Below, one piece after another: positions 15,932-24,996 of a DNA stretch of 64,000 bases (its first letter is position 1; every line of letters starts with the position of its first letter). The translations under genes and the position numbers were made by a program. The stretch covers positions 34,233 to 98,232 of the forward strand of contig UQKM01000007.1 of the NCBI GenBank assembly GCA_900541685.1, written 5' to 3'. The notes beneath the pieces are model-generated. The model was not told the DNA's origin. It did not search any database and was given only the letters and a program-made list of their open reading frames with translations. This DNA is from an uncultured Collinsella sp. GTDB lineage: Bacteria > Actinomycetota > Coriobacteriia > Coriobacteriales > Coriobacteriaceae.

Positions 15932-16675
15932 TTAGCACGGTTCAAGAACGTTCTTCAAAATGCTGTACTCGTACGATGCATAGGGGGATCCAGTCAAATC
16001 GAGACCGCTAGTGGCAGAAATTATCGTATGGCAGCCCGCTTCAAGAACATCAGAGCCACCCGCAAATCCGTTCACGACGTTCCCCATATCATCTTTCAAT
16101 ACGCCCATGAGCGTCGTGCCCGAACCATAGTCATACGGCGAATCATTTTGAATTTCGACATCAAAACGGTACATATTAGTACCGATTTGTTCTAATCGTT
16201 CATTTAACACTGTGAACTCATAGGTGTCTTTTTCGGTGACTTTCTTAAAGGAATTAACCCTAAACGTAAGCTCAAGTGACGCCGGTAGCTCATCTATGCC
16301 ACCAATTGCACCGAAGTACCATATTTCTTGCCCCGGAAGAAGAGCACAGCAGCTAGATATATTACTACTCACGGTGCCACATAGTGTGCCGTCCGCCTTC
16401 TTTGCGATGCCATCAACTCCCCAGTCGACAACAACTTGATCACTAGTGTTTTTGATTTTTGTAATATAGTCACAACCGCTTTGACCAACCTGATAGTTGT
16501 AAATAGGGTCCATGGTTACTACAATATCGGAACTCTTTGGACTACTTTCATTCTTAAGCGTGCCCTTTTTCAGTTTTAGCGTAGAGCCGTCTGTCTTATC
16601 AGGTTTGCCCGAACATCCAGCAAGGCCCAACGTTGCAATTCCGGCTAGAAAGCCTCTTCTCGAGATGCCTTTCAT
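15932..16675 (-). CDS. Tat-exported lipoprotein, unknown function
   Basis: A 247-residue protein with a twin-arginine signal (ISRRGFLAG) followed immediately by a lipobox LAGC (Cys about 22), so it is probably exported folded and lipidated. The mature domain is beta-rich, with phrases like YITKIKNTSDQVVVDWG and VEIQNDSPYDYGSG typical of Ig-like domains of the FxLYD/DUF5067 kind. Cys pairs (SSCC) could form disulfides. GGAGG lies five bases before ATG 16675. A TTG three bases earlier is too close to the site to be the start. The gene is clearly AT-richer than its surroundings, suggesting a different origin. Confidence 0.85.
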   Translation of the reverse strand: MKGISRRGFLAGIATLGLAGCSGKPDKTDGSTLKLKKGTLKNESSPKSSDIVVTMDPIYNYQVGQSGCDYITKIKNTSDQVVVDWGVDGIAKKADGTLCGTVSSNISSCCALLPGQEIWYFGAIGGIDELPASLELTFRVNSFKKVTEKDTYEFTVLNERLEQIGTNMYRFDVEIQNDSPYDYGSGTTLMGVLKDDMGNVVNGFAGGSDVLEAGCHTIISATSGLDLTGSPYASYEYSILKNVLEPC

Positions 16676-16931
16676 CAATTCCTCCCCTTACGCGTATGCT
16701 AATTTCATACCTAGATTACAGAGAGGCATTAGCAAGTTGTTGAGCAACAAATACGAACGGTAGAATTTGCATGGCAAGCGTTTCTATCCAATAAAAAACC
16801 TCGATTGTATGGAGAGGTCAGCAACTAGATTCAAAACGAATCGAGGCCACAACCGCGCAGGCGACTCAATTTGACAAACGAATGGCCCGCGCAACAGCCC
16901 CACTGCAATAAAATGCGCCTGCTCGGCCTAT

Positions 16932-16966
16932 TAAAAAAGGGCGGCCGGATAACCCGACCGCCCTTG
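16932..16966 (-). terminator. Terminator after the EIIA-Glc gene
   Basis: AAGGGCGG/CCGCCCTT hairpin with a TTTTTTA run on the minus strand, 22 bases past the EIIA stop. The rest of 16676-16988 holds only the divergent promoter space of the Tat lipoprotein; no gene is seen there. Confidence 0.85.
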
Positions 16967-16988
16967 TGCATCTTCTGGATGACGCAGA

Positions 16989-17525
16989 CTACTTGCGGAC
17001 GACCTTAACGATGGCGTCACCGGCGGCGACAGCGGAGTCGGCCTCGACGGCGAGCTCGACATCGGCAAACTCGGCGGTGTTGGACACAGCAACGACGACG
17101 CAGTCCTTGTAGCCGGCAGCGGCGATCTTGGCGCGGTCGATCTTGAGCATGGGCTGGCCAGCCTTTACGACGTCGTCGGCCTTGACGAAGCCCTCGAAGC
17201 CATCGCCGTTCATGTTGACGGTATCGACGCCAACATGCACCAGAACCTCGATGCCGCTATCGGACTGCAGACCCACGGCGTGGCCCATGGTGACGGTCAC
17301 CTTGCCGTCGCAGGGAGCGTAGACCAGATCGTCCTCGGGCCACACGGCGCAGCCCTTGCCCAGAACCTCGCCGCCAAAGACGGGATCGGGCACGTCGGCC
17401 ATCTTGATGACCTTGCCCTTGACGGGCGAGCACAGCACGTCGGCGCCGGCAGAAGCAGAGATGGAGGACGGAGCAGCGGCAGCCGCGGGCTCAGCCTTCT
17501 TCTTGAACATGTCAAACAGACCCAT
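16989..17525 (-). CDS. PTS glucose-family EIIA (Crr-like)
   Basis: A 178-residue EIIA of the glucose family. The barrel core runs from ADVLCSPVKGKVIKMADVPD to the end. The phosphorylated histidine is in EVLVHVGVDTVNMNG (about residue 106), with the second active-site histidine in MGHAVG (about 91). An N-terminal linker (MGLFDMFKKKAEPAAAAAP) resembles a membrane-touching amphipathic helix plus Ala/Pro tether. GAGGAG precedes ATG 17525. It lacks B and C domains, so it can serve the EIIBC proteins at 31.6 and 49.4 kb, which themselves lack an A domain. It lies 140 bases downstream of the Cof-type phosphatase. Confidence 0.93.
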   Translation of the reverse strand: MGLFDMFKKKAEPAAAAAPSSISASAGADVLCSPVKGKVIKMADVPDPVFGGEVLGKGCAVWPEDDLVYAPCDGKVTVTMGHAVGLQSDSGIEVLVHVGVDTVNMNGDGFEGFVKADDVVKAGQPMLKIDRAKIAAAGYKDCVVVAVSNTAEFADVELAVEADSAVAAGDAIVKVVRK

Positions 17526-17608
17526 ACGTTTTCTCCTCTTGATTAAGCGCAACGTTATGCGCATGCCTATGGTGATTATAGTGCCAAATGGTTCAAATGC
17601 TAAGGTGG

Positions 17609-17627
17609 GGGCTCGAATCGCGAGCCC
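17609..17627 (-). repeat. Short hairpin between the Cof phosphatase and EIIA genes
   Basis: GGGCTCG (17609-17615), a five-base loop, then CGAGCCC (17621-17627). No T-run, so it is an intercistronic hairpin rather than a clear terminator. Confidence 0.5.
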
Positions 17628-17665
17628 ATCCCAACGCTTTTTCCCGGTGGCACTCATATTGTCGA

Positions 17666-18511
17666 TTAATCCTCGATAAGCCCCAGATGCACAAAAGCGT
17701 TCCAGATGCCGTCATCATCGACGTCGGTGGTCACGTAATCGGCCGCGGCCTTGCACTCGACGCCACCCGACCCCATGGCCACACTCGTCGCGCACGCTTC
17801 GAACATGGGGATATCGATCTTGGCATCGCCGAAGGCCACGGTATCGGCACGGTCGGCGCCCAGGTGCTCGAGCAGCGTGTTGACGGCGTGCGCCTTGGTA
17901 ATGCCGCGCACACCCATGTCACCAAAGAGCGCCGTCTCGCCCGCACCGCCCCAGGTGTGACACTCAAGATCGGGGAACTCCTCGATGCTATCCAGATGGT
18001 CCTGATAGCTCGACAGGATAAAGCTCACCTTATTGAGGTCATCGCGGTAGAGCGGCGCGCCGTAGACCATCCCGTGCATGACGTCGTCGGTCTCGAGCTC
18101 GTCGGCGCCCTCCACGCCCTTGCGACCGGCATAGGTCCTAAGCACCGGACGCGCAGCCTCGCGGAAGTTCTCACTTGCAAACAGGCCGTTGTTGCTCTCG
18201 AGATAAAACTCGAGGCCACGGCCGTGCAGCCAGTCTACGATATGGCGGCACTGGTCAGCCGTAATGAGCTGGTGCATCACCACCTCGCCGTCGCTCTCCA
18301 CATAGGAGCCGTTGCCGCCGAGCATGCCGTCGAAACCGATAGCCTCGAGCTCGGGCGGCACCTCGGCTTTGCTGCGACCCGTGCACATATAGGCCAGATG
18401 CCCGTTAGCGCGGGCGGTCTGGATGGCCGCCACGCAAGACGCGGGGATATTGCCCTCATAGTCGGTGATCGTGCCATCGACATCAAGGAACAAGATTTTG
18501 CGGGAGGACAT
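17666..18511 (-). CDS. Cof-type HAD phosphatase
   Basis: A 281-residue Cof/YidA-type HAD hydrolase acting on sugar phosphates or similar. Motif I is LFLDVDGTITDYEGN (about 7-21), motif II is MCTGRSKAE (about 43-51), and motif IV is TVAFGDAKIDIPMFEAC (about 225-241), with a large C2 cap between. It starts 12 bases after the GH1 stop, in the same direction, so it probably belongs to that operon and may trim accumulated sugar phosphates. The Shine-Dalgarno AAGGGG is eight bases before ATG 18511. Confidence 0.92.
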   Translation of the reverse strand: MSSRKILFLDVDGTITDYEGNIPASCVAAIQTARANGHLAYMCTGRSKAEVPPELEAIGFDGMLGGNGSYVESDGEVVMHQLITADQCRHIVDWLHGRGLEFYLESNNGLFASENFREAARPVLRTYAGRKGVEGADELETDDVMHGMVYGAPLYRDDLNKVSFILSSYQDHLDSIEEFPDLECHTWGGAGETALFGDMGVRGITKAHAVNTLLEHLGADRADTVAFGDAKIDIPMFEACATSVAMGSGGVECKAAADYVTTDVDDDGIWNAFVHLGLIED

Positions 18512-18523
18512 AGTAGGAACCCC

Positions 18524-19963
18524 TTACTCCAGGCCTTCCGCGCCGTTGCTCTGGATGATCTTCTGGTAGGCGTAGAAGCTGTCTTTGCGGCGTCGCTCGT
18601 AGGTACCGGTGCCGTCGTCGTACTTATCGACGTGGATAAAGCCGTAGCGCTTGCGCATCTCGCCCGTGCCGGCGGAAACCAGGTCGATGGGGCCCCACCA
18701 GGTGTAGGCGATCAGGTCGACGCCGTCGGCAATGGCCTCGCCCATGGCCTTGACGTGGCTCTGCAAGTAGGCGATACGATACGGGTCGTGGATGGAGCCG
18801 TCCTCCTCGACCTCGTCGTAGGCGCCCATGCCGTTCTCGACCACCATCAGCGGAATCTCGTAGCGGGCGTAAATCTCGTTGAGGGCGATGCGCAGGCCCA
18901 GCGGATCGATCTGCCAGCCCCAATCGGTGGACTCCAGATAGGGGTTCTTGCCGCCAAAGGTCATGTTGCCCTCGGTCATCTCGTGATCCTTGTGGGTGCC
19001 CACGGTGCCGGACATGTAGTAGCTAAAGGTGTAGAAATCGACCTTGCCGTCGGCGATATCCTGCAGGTCGCCGTCCTCCATCACGAGCTCGACATCGTTT
19101 TCGGCCCAGAAGCGCTTGGCATAGAACGGATACTTGCCGCGCACCTGCACGTCGGAGCAGTACCAGTTCATGGCATTCATCTCCTGCTGCGTGGCGAACA
19201 CGTCGGCCGGATCGCACGTGGCGGCATAGGAGAGGATGAAGCAGTCCATGTTGCCCATCTTAAACTGCGGATAGTGCTCGTGGGCATAGCGCACGACGCG
19301 GCCGCTGGCGACAAACTGGTGATGCAGGGCCTGCATACGGGCCTGCGGCGTGGTGTGGACCGCCGAAGCCGGGCCCTCAAAGCCCTGGATCATGCTGGTC
19401 CCAAAGAGGTTACCCATGTCCTGGGTGCCGCAGTTGATCTCGTTGAAGGTGAGCCAGAACTTGACCTTGTCCTGATAGCGGTCGAAGACGGTCTGGCAGT
19501 ACTTCTCAAAGAAGCCGATGAGCTCGCGGCTCGCCCAGCCATTGTATTTCTCGACCAGGTGATAGGGCATCTCGTAGTGCGACAGGGTCACGAGCGGCTC
19601 GATATTGTGAGCGCGCAGGCAGTCGAAGACGCGGTCGTAGAAGGCGAGACCTGCCTCATTGGGCTCGGCGTCGTCACCGTTGGGGAAGATGCGGCTCCAA
19701 GAGATGGACATGCGGAACATGGTAAAGCCCATCTCGGCGAACAGCGCGATGTCCTCCTCGTAGTGATGGTAAAAGTCGATACCGTCATGGTTGGGGTAGA
19801 AGCGGTTAGGGTCGATGTCGATCGTAATCTGGCGCGGCTCCTTGTAGCTGCCACCCAAGAAGTGGTCGTCGACCGACGGACCGCGGCCGTCAACGTTCCA
19901 AGCGCCCTCAAACTGATTGGCGGCGGTAGCGCCACCCCAATAGAAACCCTCGGGGAATCCCAT
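18524..19963 (-). CDS. GH1 6-phospho-beta-glucosidase (second of three)
   Basis: A 479-residue intracellular GH1 enzyme. It begins MGFPEGFYWGGATAANQFEG. The acid/base Glu is in WLTFNEINCG (about 180), the nucleophile in MVVENGMG (about 375), and the phosphate-binding loop is AGTGEMRKRYGF. The frame is open to 20104, but AGGAGG six bases before ATG 19963 and the conserved N-terminus fix the start. It is followed by the Cof phosphatase and EIIA-Glc genes and preceded by an AraC regulator. Upstream DNA shares a two-part motif with the third GH1 gene (see 20047-20105). Confidence 0.93.
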   Translation of the reverse strand: MGFPEGFYWGGATAANQFEGAWNVDGRGPSVDDHFLGGSYKEPRQITIDIDPNRFYPNHDGIDFYHHYEEDIALFAEMGFTMFRMSISWSRIFPNGDDAEPNEAGLAFYDRVFDCLRAHNIEPLVTLSHYEMPYHLVEKYNGWASRELIGFFEKYCQTVFDRYQDKVKFWLTFNEINCGTQDMGNLFGTSMIQGFEGPASAVHTTPQARMQALHHQFVASGRVVRYAHEHYPQFKMGNMDCFILSYAATCDPADVFATQQEMNAMNWYCSDVQVRGKYPFYAKRFWAENDVELVMEDGDLQDIADGKVDFYTFSYYMSGTVGTHKDHEMTEGNMTFGGKNPYLESTDWGWQIDPLGLRIALNEIYARYEIPLMVVENGMGAYDEVEEDGSIHDPYRIAYLQSHVKAMGEAIADGVDLIAYTWWGPIDLVSAGTGEMRKRYGFIHVDKYDDGTGTYERRRKDSFYAYQKIIQSNGAEGLE

Positions 19964-20046
19964 AAGTGCCTCCTCGCTCATGCGTGTTGCTGATGAAACG
20001 AGTATGCCGCCGAGTCGCTCCAGGCCAGGGCGAAGGCGCCGATTTG

Positions 20047-20105
20047 GACACTTCTTTTCGCAGACGCGCGCTGCAACAGCGCTGCAGCTGAAACTTTTTG
20101 ACACC
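20047..20105 (-). promoter_or_regulatory. Two-box element upstream of the second GH1 gene
   Basis: The plus strand reads GACACTTCTTTTCGC at 20047-20061 and GAAACTTTTTGACACC at 20090-20105. Nearly the same boxes, with 44 instead of 43 bases between their starts, lie upstream of the third GH1 gene (47252-47310). The sequence between the boxes is not conserved, so the boxes look like protein-binding or promoter elements. Confidence 0.6.
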
Positions 20106-20133
20106 GAAGGAGCGAAGACGATCCGCCCCGCGC

Positions 20134-21126
20134 TTACCGGCGGTATGCCGCGGGGGTGCAGCCATACTTGTCGTGAAACTTACGGTAGAAGAAGCTCATG
20201 TTTTCATAGCCCACCGCATGCGCAGCCGCCCCGGCCGTGGCGCCGCCGCGCAGAAGCTCGGCCGCACGTACCAGGCGTCGCTCCTGCACAAGCTGCCTAA
20301 AGGTCTTGCCCACATGGCGCTTGAGAAGCGCCGTCGCATAATTAGGGCTCAAGCCAAACTCCGCCGCCATCCCCTCGAGGGAGCATGCAGCGAATTCACA
20401 ATCGATATAGCCAAGCATTCCCGTCACCAGGGCAGTGGGCCCCGCCGTGCCGTCCGCCGCGCCGCGCACCAGCTCGCGCTCGTAGCAATCCATGAGCTCG
20501 GCCAAAAACAGCTGAAACAGACGCAAGACGATCTCGGGACCGTTGGGGCTCGGGTCGTACAGCTCGCAGAGCATCTCCTGCATGTAGCGCCGAATCCGAC
20601 GGCTCTCGCCGCAATGAAAACGGACATGGCCCCGATGGTCCGTCTCGCTGTTGAGCGCGTTGAACAAAAACCGCGAGACCGCGCTCTCGCGCGAGAGGCT
20701 CGACTCGAGACTCCGGCGCAAAAAAGAGCGTGAAACGGTCATGCTCAGCATGATGTCGTCCTCACCAAGCGCCGCCACGGCATGCGGGCAGAGGGCGTCG
20801 AGCAAAAGCACCTCGTTGCGGCCCAGCTCGAGCCTCTCCCCCGCCACCGTCTGCGGGCAGCGTCCGCGATACACATAGCTCAGCTCCACGTAATCATGCA
20901 CGTGCTCGGGAACTGCATTAAAGCGCGAGTTTTTCCTTATCGTCAGGCCACGCGGCATGCCGGGCTGGGCATAGGCAAACCCTGGCTGGCCAATCTTGCG
21001 CACTGGGCATCCGTCGATTTCGACATGCTCGGTCATAATCGACCAATCAAATGCCATGCCGTCTTTATAAGCGATCTCACTGGCGCTCAGTTCGTTGAGC
21101 CTACGCTCGAGCTCGTCGATCTCCAT
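20134..21126 (-). CDS. AraC-family regulator with cupin sensor domain
   Basis: A 330-residue regulator. The N-terminal cupin-like half (about 50-150) contains HVHDYVELSYVYRG and a pattern of small beta-strands. The C-terminal AraC HTH (about 230-330) contains LSPNYATALLKRHVGKTFRQ and the closing AVGYENMSFFYRKFHDKYG. It senses a small molecule, probably a sugar or glycoside, and activates nearby genes. It lies between the GH1 operon (same strand, downstream) and a divergent glycosidase gene, so either could be its target. The 114-base divergent gap holds a CATAAT -10-like box for the plus-strand gene. Confidence 0.92.
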   Translation of the reverse strand: MEIDELERRLNELSASEIAYKDGMAFDWSIMTEHVEIDGCPVRKIGQPGFAYAQPGMPRGLTIRKNSRFNAVPEHVHDYVELSYVYRGRCPQTVAGERLELGRNEVLLLDALCPHAVAALGEDDIMLSMTVSRSFLRRSLESSLSRESAVSRFLFNALNSETDHRGHVRFHCGESRRIRRYMQEMLCELYDPSPNGPEIVLRLFQLFLAELMDCYERELVRGAADGTAGPTALVTGMLGYIDCEFAACSLEGMAAEFGLSPNYATALLKRHVGKTFRQLVQERRLVRAAELLRGGATAGAAAHAVGYENMSFFYRKFHDKYGCTPAAYRR

Positions 21127-21240
21127 GGCTTGCCAATCGTTGATTTGGTCATAGTTCGTCGTGATTCAGATATTAGCAGAACGCGCCGACGTGTCCATAA
21201 TCTGTGCTATGCAGCAGATCGATCGAGCCAAGGAGGATCC

Positions 21241-23832
21241 ATGACCGCGTACTATCAGCAGGTGCTCGAGGGCACATACGACAACCACGTGCTTCCGTTT
21301 TTGTGGATGAAGGGCGAGAGCCATAAGACCATTGCCGAGTATCTGGAGAAGATCGCCGGCGCCGACATCCACGAGGTCTGTCTCGAAAGCCGCCCACACC
21401 CCGATTTTTGCGGCGAGGGCTGGTGGCGCGACTTGCGCTTTGTCATTGACGAGTGCAGGCAGCTGGGCCTTAAGCTCTGGATCTTGGACGACGCGCACTT
21501 CCCCACGGGCTTTGCCAACGGGGCCGTCAAGGAGGCCGTGCCCAAGCTCCGCAAGATCGTGCTCACGCACCGCACGTTCGACATCGTGGGCCCCACGTCC
21601 GCCGCGAGCATCGCGCTCGCCAACATGCTCGACAAAACGGAGCGCTTCTACGGCGTGACATTTATGCAGGACGGCAGCCCCGTCGACGTCGCTTACCGAG
21701 TAATCGACGATGCAGACGGCAACCCCAGCCGCCTGGTCTTCGATGCACCTGCGGGCCTCACGCAGGCATGCGTGATGTTCACGAGCGGCAAGACCTCCTA
21801 CAACGAGGACTACATCAATATGGTCGACCGCGCCTCGGTGGCGCAGCTCATCGATGCTGTCTACGAGCCGCATTTTGAGCATCTGGGCGATGAGTTTAGC
21901 AAGACCATCTTGGGCTTTTTCTCCGATGAGCCCGGATTTGCCAACGAGAAGGGCACCACGGGCCCCGATGGCATCTCGGACACGCTCATCGGCAAGGCCA
22001 CCGCGCCCCTACCCTGGTCGGCCGAGCTTGAGCGTCGCCTGCGCGCGGCACTGGGCGAGCGCTACCTGGCCGAGCTCCCGCACCTGTGGGACCGCGAGCC
22101 GGCCGGCGCGCACGTACGCCACGTCTATATGGACATCGCGAGCACCCTCTATAAGGAGTGCTTCTGCGACCAGCTCGGAGACTGGTGCCGCGCGCGCGGC
22201 GTGCAGTACATCGGCCACGTTATCGAGGACAAGGACTGCCACGCGCGCCTGGGCGTGGGCGCCGGGCACTACTTCCGCGCCGTGGGCGGTCAGGACATGG
22301 CGGGCGTCGACATCGTGATCAACCAGCTGGTACCCGGCATGGACCGCGGCCTTCACAGCTACGGACGCGGCGTGTGGGACCTCGAGTTCTATAACTACGT
22401 GCTGCCCAAGCTGGGCTCCTCGGCAGCACACCTCGACCCCAAAAAGCAGGGGCGCTGCATGGCCGAGGTCTTTGGCGCATTTGGATGGCACGAAGGCCTA
22501 CGCGAGATGAAGTGGATCGCCGATCATTTTTTGGTGCGCGGCGTCAATTGGTTTGTGCCGCATGCCTTTAGCATGGCCGCCTTCCCCGACTGGGACTGCC
22601 CGCCGCATTTCTATGCGCATGGCCAAAACCCCCAGTTTGCACACTTTGGGCAGCTTATGAGCTACATGAACCGTACGGCGAGCCTGCTGAGCGGCGGGCG
22701 CGCAACGACCCCGGTGGCGCTTCTCTACCATGCGGACGCCGAGTGGGCAGGCGAGGCGAACTTTATGCAGCATGCCGCCTCCGAGCTTATGCGCGCGCAG
22801 GTCGACTTTGACATCGTGCCGTCAGAGGCATTTGAGGACGCAGGGCGCTATGCCGTTGAAATTGCCGCAGACGGTAGCGGCTTTAGCGTGAACGGCCAGG
22901 CATACCGCTGCCTGGTGATGCCCGGAGCCGAGTTTGTCGGCGAAGCCGTGCTCGACTTTGCCGCGCGTGCCGCAGCCGCAGGTGTTGCCGTGTACGCGCT
23001 GGATGAGTTGCCGAACAAGCGCTACGACGGTGACACTGCAGGTCGCGAGGGCTTTGCCTCCCTGGATGCAGCCGCGGTCGCCGGCATCAAGCTCCTGGCG
23101 ACCACCGAGCTCGCAGACACACTTGCCAACACCGGCATGCAGACCGTGGTTTGCGCCGAGCCCCAGCCCTGGCTGCGCGCACTGCGCTACGAGCGGGCGG
23201 GCGAGACCTATCTGATGCTCGTCAACGAGCATCCCAAGCAGGGTATCTCCACTCAGATTGCGCTTGCCGACGGCATACCCGTTGCAGGCGCGCGCCTCGA
23301 CCTGCTCAACGGCACCGATCCCGCCGCCTTTGACGGCACGCTCGAGCTGGCTCCCTACGAGAGCTGCATCGTGGTCCTTGGGGCTACAGGTTCCGCCGGC
23401 GCGGCAACTGCTGGAGACGAAGCCACATGCGTCGACGGGCCCTGGGCGGTTGCCTTCTCTGCCCCTGGTACCGATGCCTTTGGCGAGTCTGTTGAGCTTG
23501 CAGACCTGCACGACCTTTCCTCGGCCGAGTTCCCCGGCAAGGCCGGCACGTTCCGCTACCAGGCCTCCTTTGTCCTGGGCGAAGCGGCCAGCCGCGCTGT
23601 CATCGACCTTGGGGAGGTCTTTGAGACCGCAACCGTCACCCTCGACGGCAAATCCCTCGGCACCCGCATCTGTCCGCCTTACCGCTTTGAGGCCGCCGCA
23701 CTTTTAGCCGGTGAGCACGCGCTCACGATTGACATCATCAACACCCTCGACCACGCCGTCCCCGACGTGTTCGGCATGACCGAGCCCTCCGAGCCCAGCG
23801 GTCTCTTGGGGCCCGTACGCGTGCTCGGGTAA
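21241..23832 (+). CDS. Large intracellular glycoside hydrolase of uncertain family
   Basis: An 863-residue protein without a signal peptide. The N-terminal two-thirds look like a TIM barrel (VCLESRPHPDF, KLWILDDAHFPTGFANG, ILGFFSDEPGF), resembling alpha-L-rhamnosidase-like (GH106-type) proteins. The C-terminal part (about 720-863) looks like a GH2-type sugar-binding beta-sandwich (FRYQASFVLGE, ATVTLDGKSLGTRICPPYRF). Acidic pairs such as DD at WILDD and the SDEPGF Glu are candidate catalytic residues; no exact assignment is possible. The frame is open to 20782, but AAGGAGG before ATG 21241 decides the start. Its regulators are probably the divergent AraC protein and the RpiR protein downstream. 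Confidence 0.8.
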   Translation: MTAYYQQVLEGTYDNHVLPFLWMKGESHKTIAEYLEKIAGADIHEVCLESRPHPDFCGEGWWRDLRFVIDECRQLGLKLWILDDAHFPTGFANGAVKEAVPKLRKIVLTHRTFDIVGPTSAASIALANMLDKTERFYGVTFMQDGSPVDVAYRVIDDADGNPSRLVFDAPAGLTQACVMFTSGKTSYNEDYINMVDRASVAQLIDAVYEPHFEHLGDEFSKTILGFFSDEPGFANEKGTTGPDGISDTLIGKATAPLPWSAELERRLRAALGERYLAELPHLWDREPAGAHVRHVYMDIASTLYKECFCDQLGDWCRARGVQYIGHVIEDKDCHARLGVGAGHYFRAVGGQDMAGVDIVINQLVPGMDRGLHSYGRGVWDLEFYNYVLPKLGSSAAHLDPKKQGRCMAEVFGAFGWHEGLREMKWIADHFLVRGVNWFVPHAFSMAAFPDWDCPPHFYAHGQNPQFAHFGQLMSYMNRTASLLSGGRATTPVALLYHADAEWAGEANFMQHAASELMRAQVDFDIVPSEAFEDAGRYAVEIAADGSGFSVNGQAYRCLVMPGAEFVGEAVLDFAARAAAAGVAVYALDELPNKRYDGDTAGREGFASLDAAAVAGIKLLATTELADTLANTGMQTVVCAEPQPWLRALRYERAGETYLMLVNEHPKQGISTQIALADGIPVAGARLDLLNGTDPAAFDGTLELAPYESCIVVLGATGSAGAATAGDEATCVDGPWAVAFSAPGTDAFGESVELADLHDLSSAEFPGKAGTFRYQASFVLGEAASRAVIDLGEVFETATVTLDGKSLGTRICPPYRFEAAALLAGEHALTIDIINTLDHAVPDVFGMTEPSEPSGLLGPVRVLG

Positions 23833-23998
23833 CGCCCCGGGCGCAAACGGCCCAACAAGGACAGCGCCCCTATGTTGAGCCCGCACAGCGTCGAGCGGTC
23901 CGTCGTTCATAGACCGGCGGACCAAAACTCCCAGCCAAGCCGAACGTTTTATTTATCGCTATGATTGGTTTATCGCGACGCAAACGCATAGGAGCCAT

Positions 23999-24853
23999 AT
24001 GGATATCAGGCGAAAGATCACGCAGGGCAAAAGCCTCACCCCCACCGAGCAACAGCTCGGCATTGCAGCCCTTGCCATCGGCGAGGACATCCGCGGGCTT
24101 TCGATTAAGGAATTTGCCGCGTGCGCCAACGTTTCGGTCGCGAGCGTGCACCGCTTTTGCAAAAAGCTCGGCCTCGAGGGCTTCAAAGATCTCAAGGTCG
24201 AGCTCATCCGCCAGGCGACCGAGGCGGGCAACCGGCGCGACGTGGACATCAACTTTCCCTTCGATGCCACCTCCACCCCTGCGCAGGTGATGGAGCGCAT
24301 GGAGGGGCTCTACCAGACCACCTTGGCCGAAACGCAGGAGCTGCTCGACCCCGCACAGCTCGACCACGCCGCCAAGCTCATCATGCGCGCCGGCACCGTG
24401 GACATCTACACGGGCTCGCATAACCTGTATCCAGCGGGAATGTTCCGCGATCGCCTGCTTTCCGCCGGCAAAAGCGCGACGTGCCACGACAGCGTCGAGG
24501 CGCAGGTGCGCACGGCGCTCGCCTCGGGTCCCGACCATGTGGCAATCATCATCTCCTACAGCGGCCTTGCCCCCAACCTCAAGGAAATCTTGCCGATCCT
24601 TAGCAGTCGACATGTCCCGGTCATCGTCATCGGCACGCCGTACTGTGCCCGCATTCACCCCGGCTTTGCCGCCTATCTCACGGTAAGCGACCACGAGAGC
24701 ATGACGCACCGCATCACGCAGTTCGCAAGCCATATCGCCGTGCAATACGTACTCGATTCGCTCTATAGCAGCTACTTTGCCAAAGATTACGCCCGCTGCT
24801 CCGAGTTCCTAGAGCGTTCGTTCCCCTACACCCGCCTGCCCGGACTCAAGTAG
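23999..24853 (+). CDS. RpiR-family regulator (HTH plus SIS domain)
   Basis: A 284-residue RpiR-type protein. The N-terminal HTH (about 1-75) contains IKEFAACANVSVASVHRFCKKLG. The C-terminal SIS sugar-isomerase-like domain (about 110-255) contains DIYTGSHNLYPAG and HVAIIISYSGLAPNLKEILP, which bind a phosphosugar. It probably controls the glycosidase gene 166 bases upstream. AGGAG precedes ATG 23999. A weak hairpin (23898-23924) sits in the gap. Confidence 0.93.
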   Translation: MDIRRKITQGKSLTPTEQQLGIAALAIGEDIRGLSIKEFAACANVSVASVHRFCKKLGLEGFKDLKVELIRQATEAGNRRDVDINFPFDATSTPAQVMERMEGLYQTTLAETQELLDPAQLDHAAKLIMRAGTVDIYTGSHNLYPAGMFRDRLLSAGKSATCHDSVEAQVRTALASGPDHVAIIISYSGLAPNLKEILPILSSRHVPVIVIGTPYCARIHPGFAAYLTVSDHESMTHRITQFASHIAVQYVLDSLYSSYFAKDYARCSEFLERSFPYTRLPGLK

Positions 24854-24854
24854 C

Positions 24855-24950
24855 GACGAGCGTGGATTTTTGGACACTCAGATAACGAGCGTGGATAATC
24901 TCCCACTTTGAGCCCGCACGCAGACCAAAACCGGGAGATTATCCACGCTC
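24855..24950. repeat. Repeat unit B, copy 1 (GTGGATAATCTCCC hairpin)
   Basis: A perfect 18-base inverted repeat, GAGCGTGGATAATCTCCC (24887-24904) with its complement at 24933-24950. It is preceded by the leader GACGAGCGTGGATTTTTGGA. The loop includes ACTTTGAGCCC. Further full copies lie at 36.66 and 45.51 kb, and a hairpin-less relic at 25.72 kb. It sits in the gap between convergent genes. Confidence 0.9.
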
Positions 24951-24996
24951 ATTTTGGGTCCCCTGGGAACGCATGAGGAGGGCGGATAGACAGCCG

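Noticed and set aside
17588..19993. 801-residue open frame on the plus strand
   Set aside because: It lies antisense to the Cof phosphatase and GH1 genes, has no ribosome-binding site and reads as GC-rich shadow sequence.
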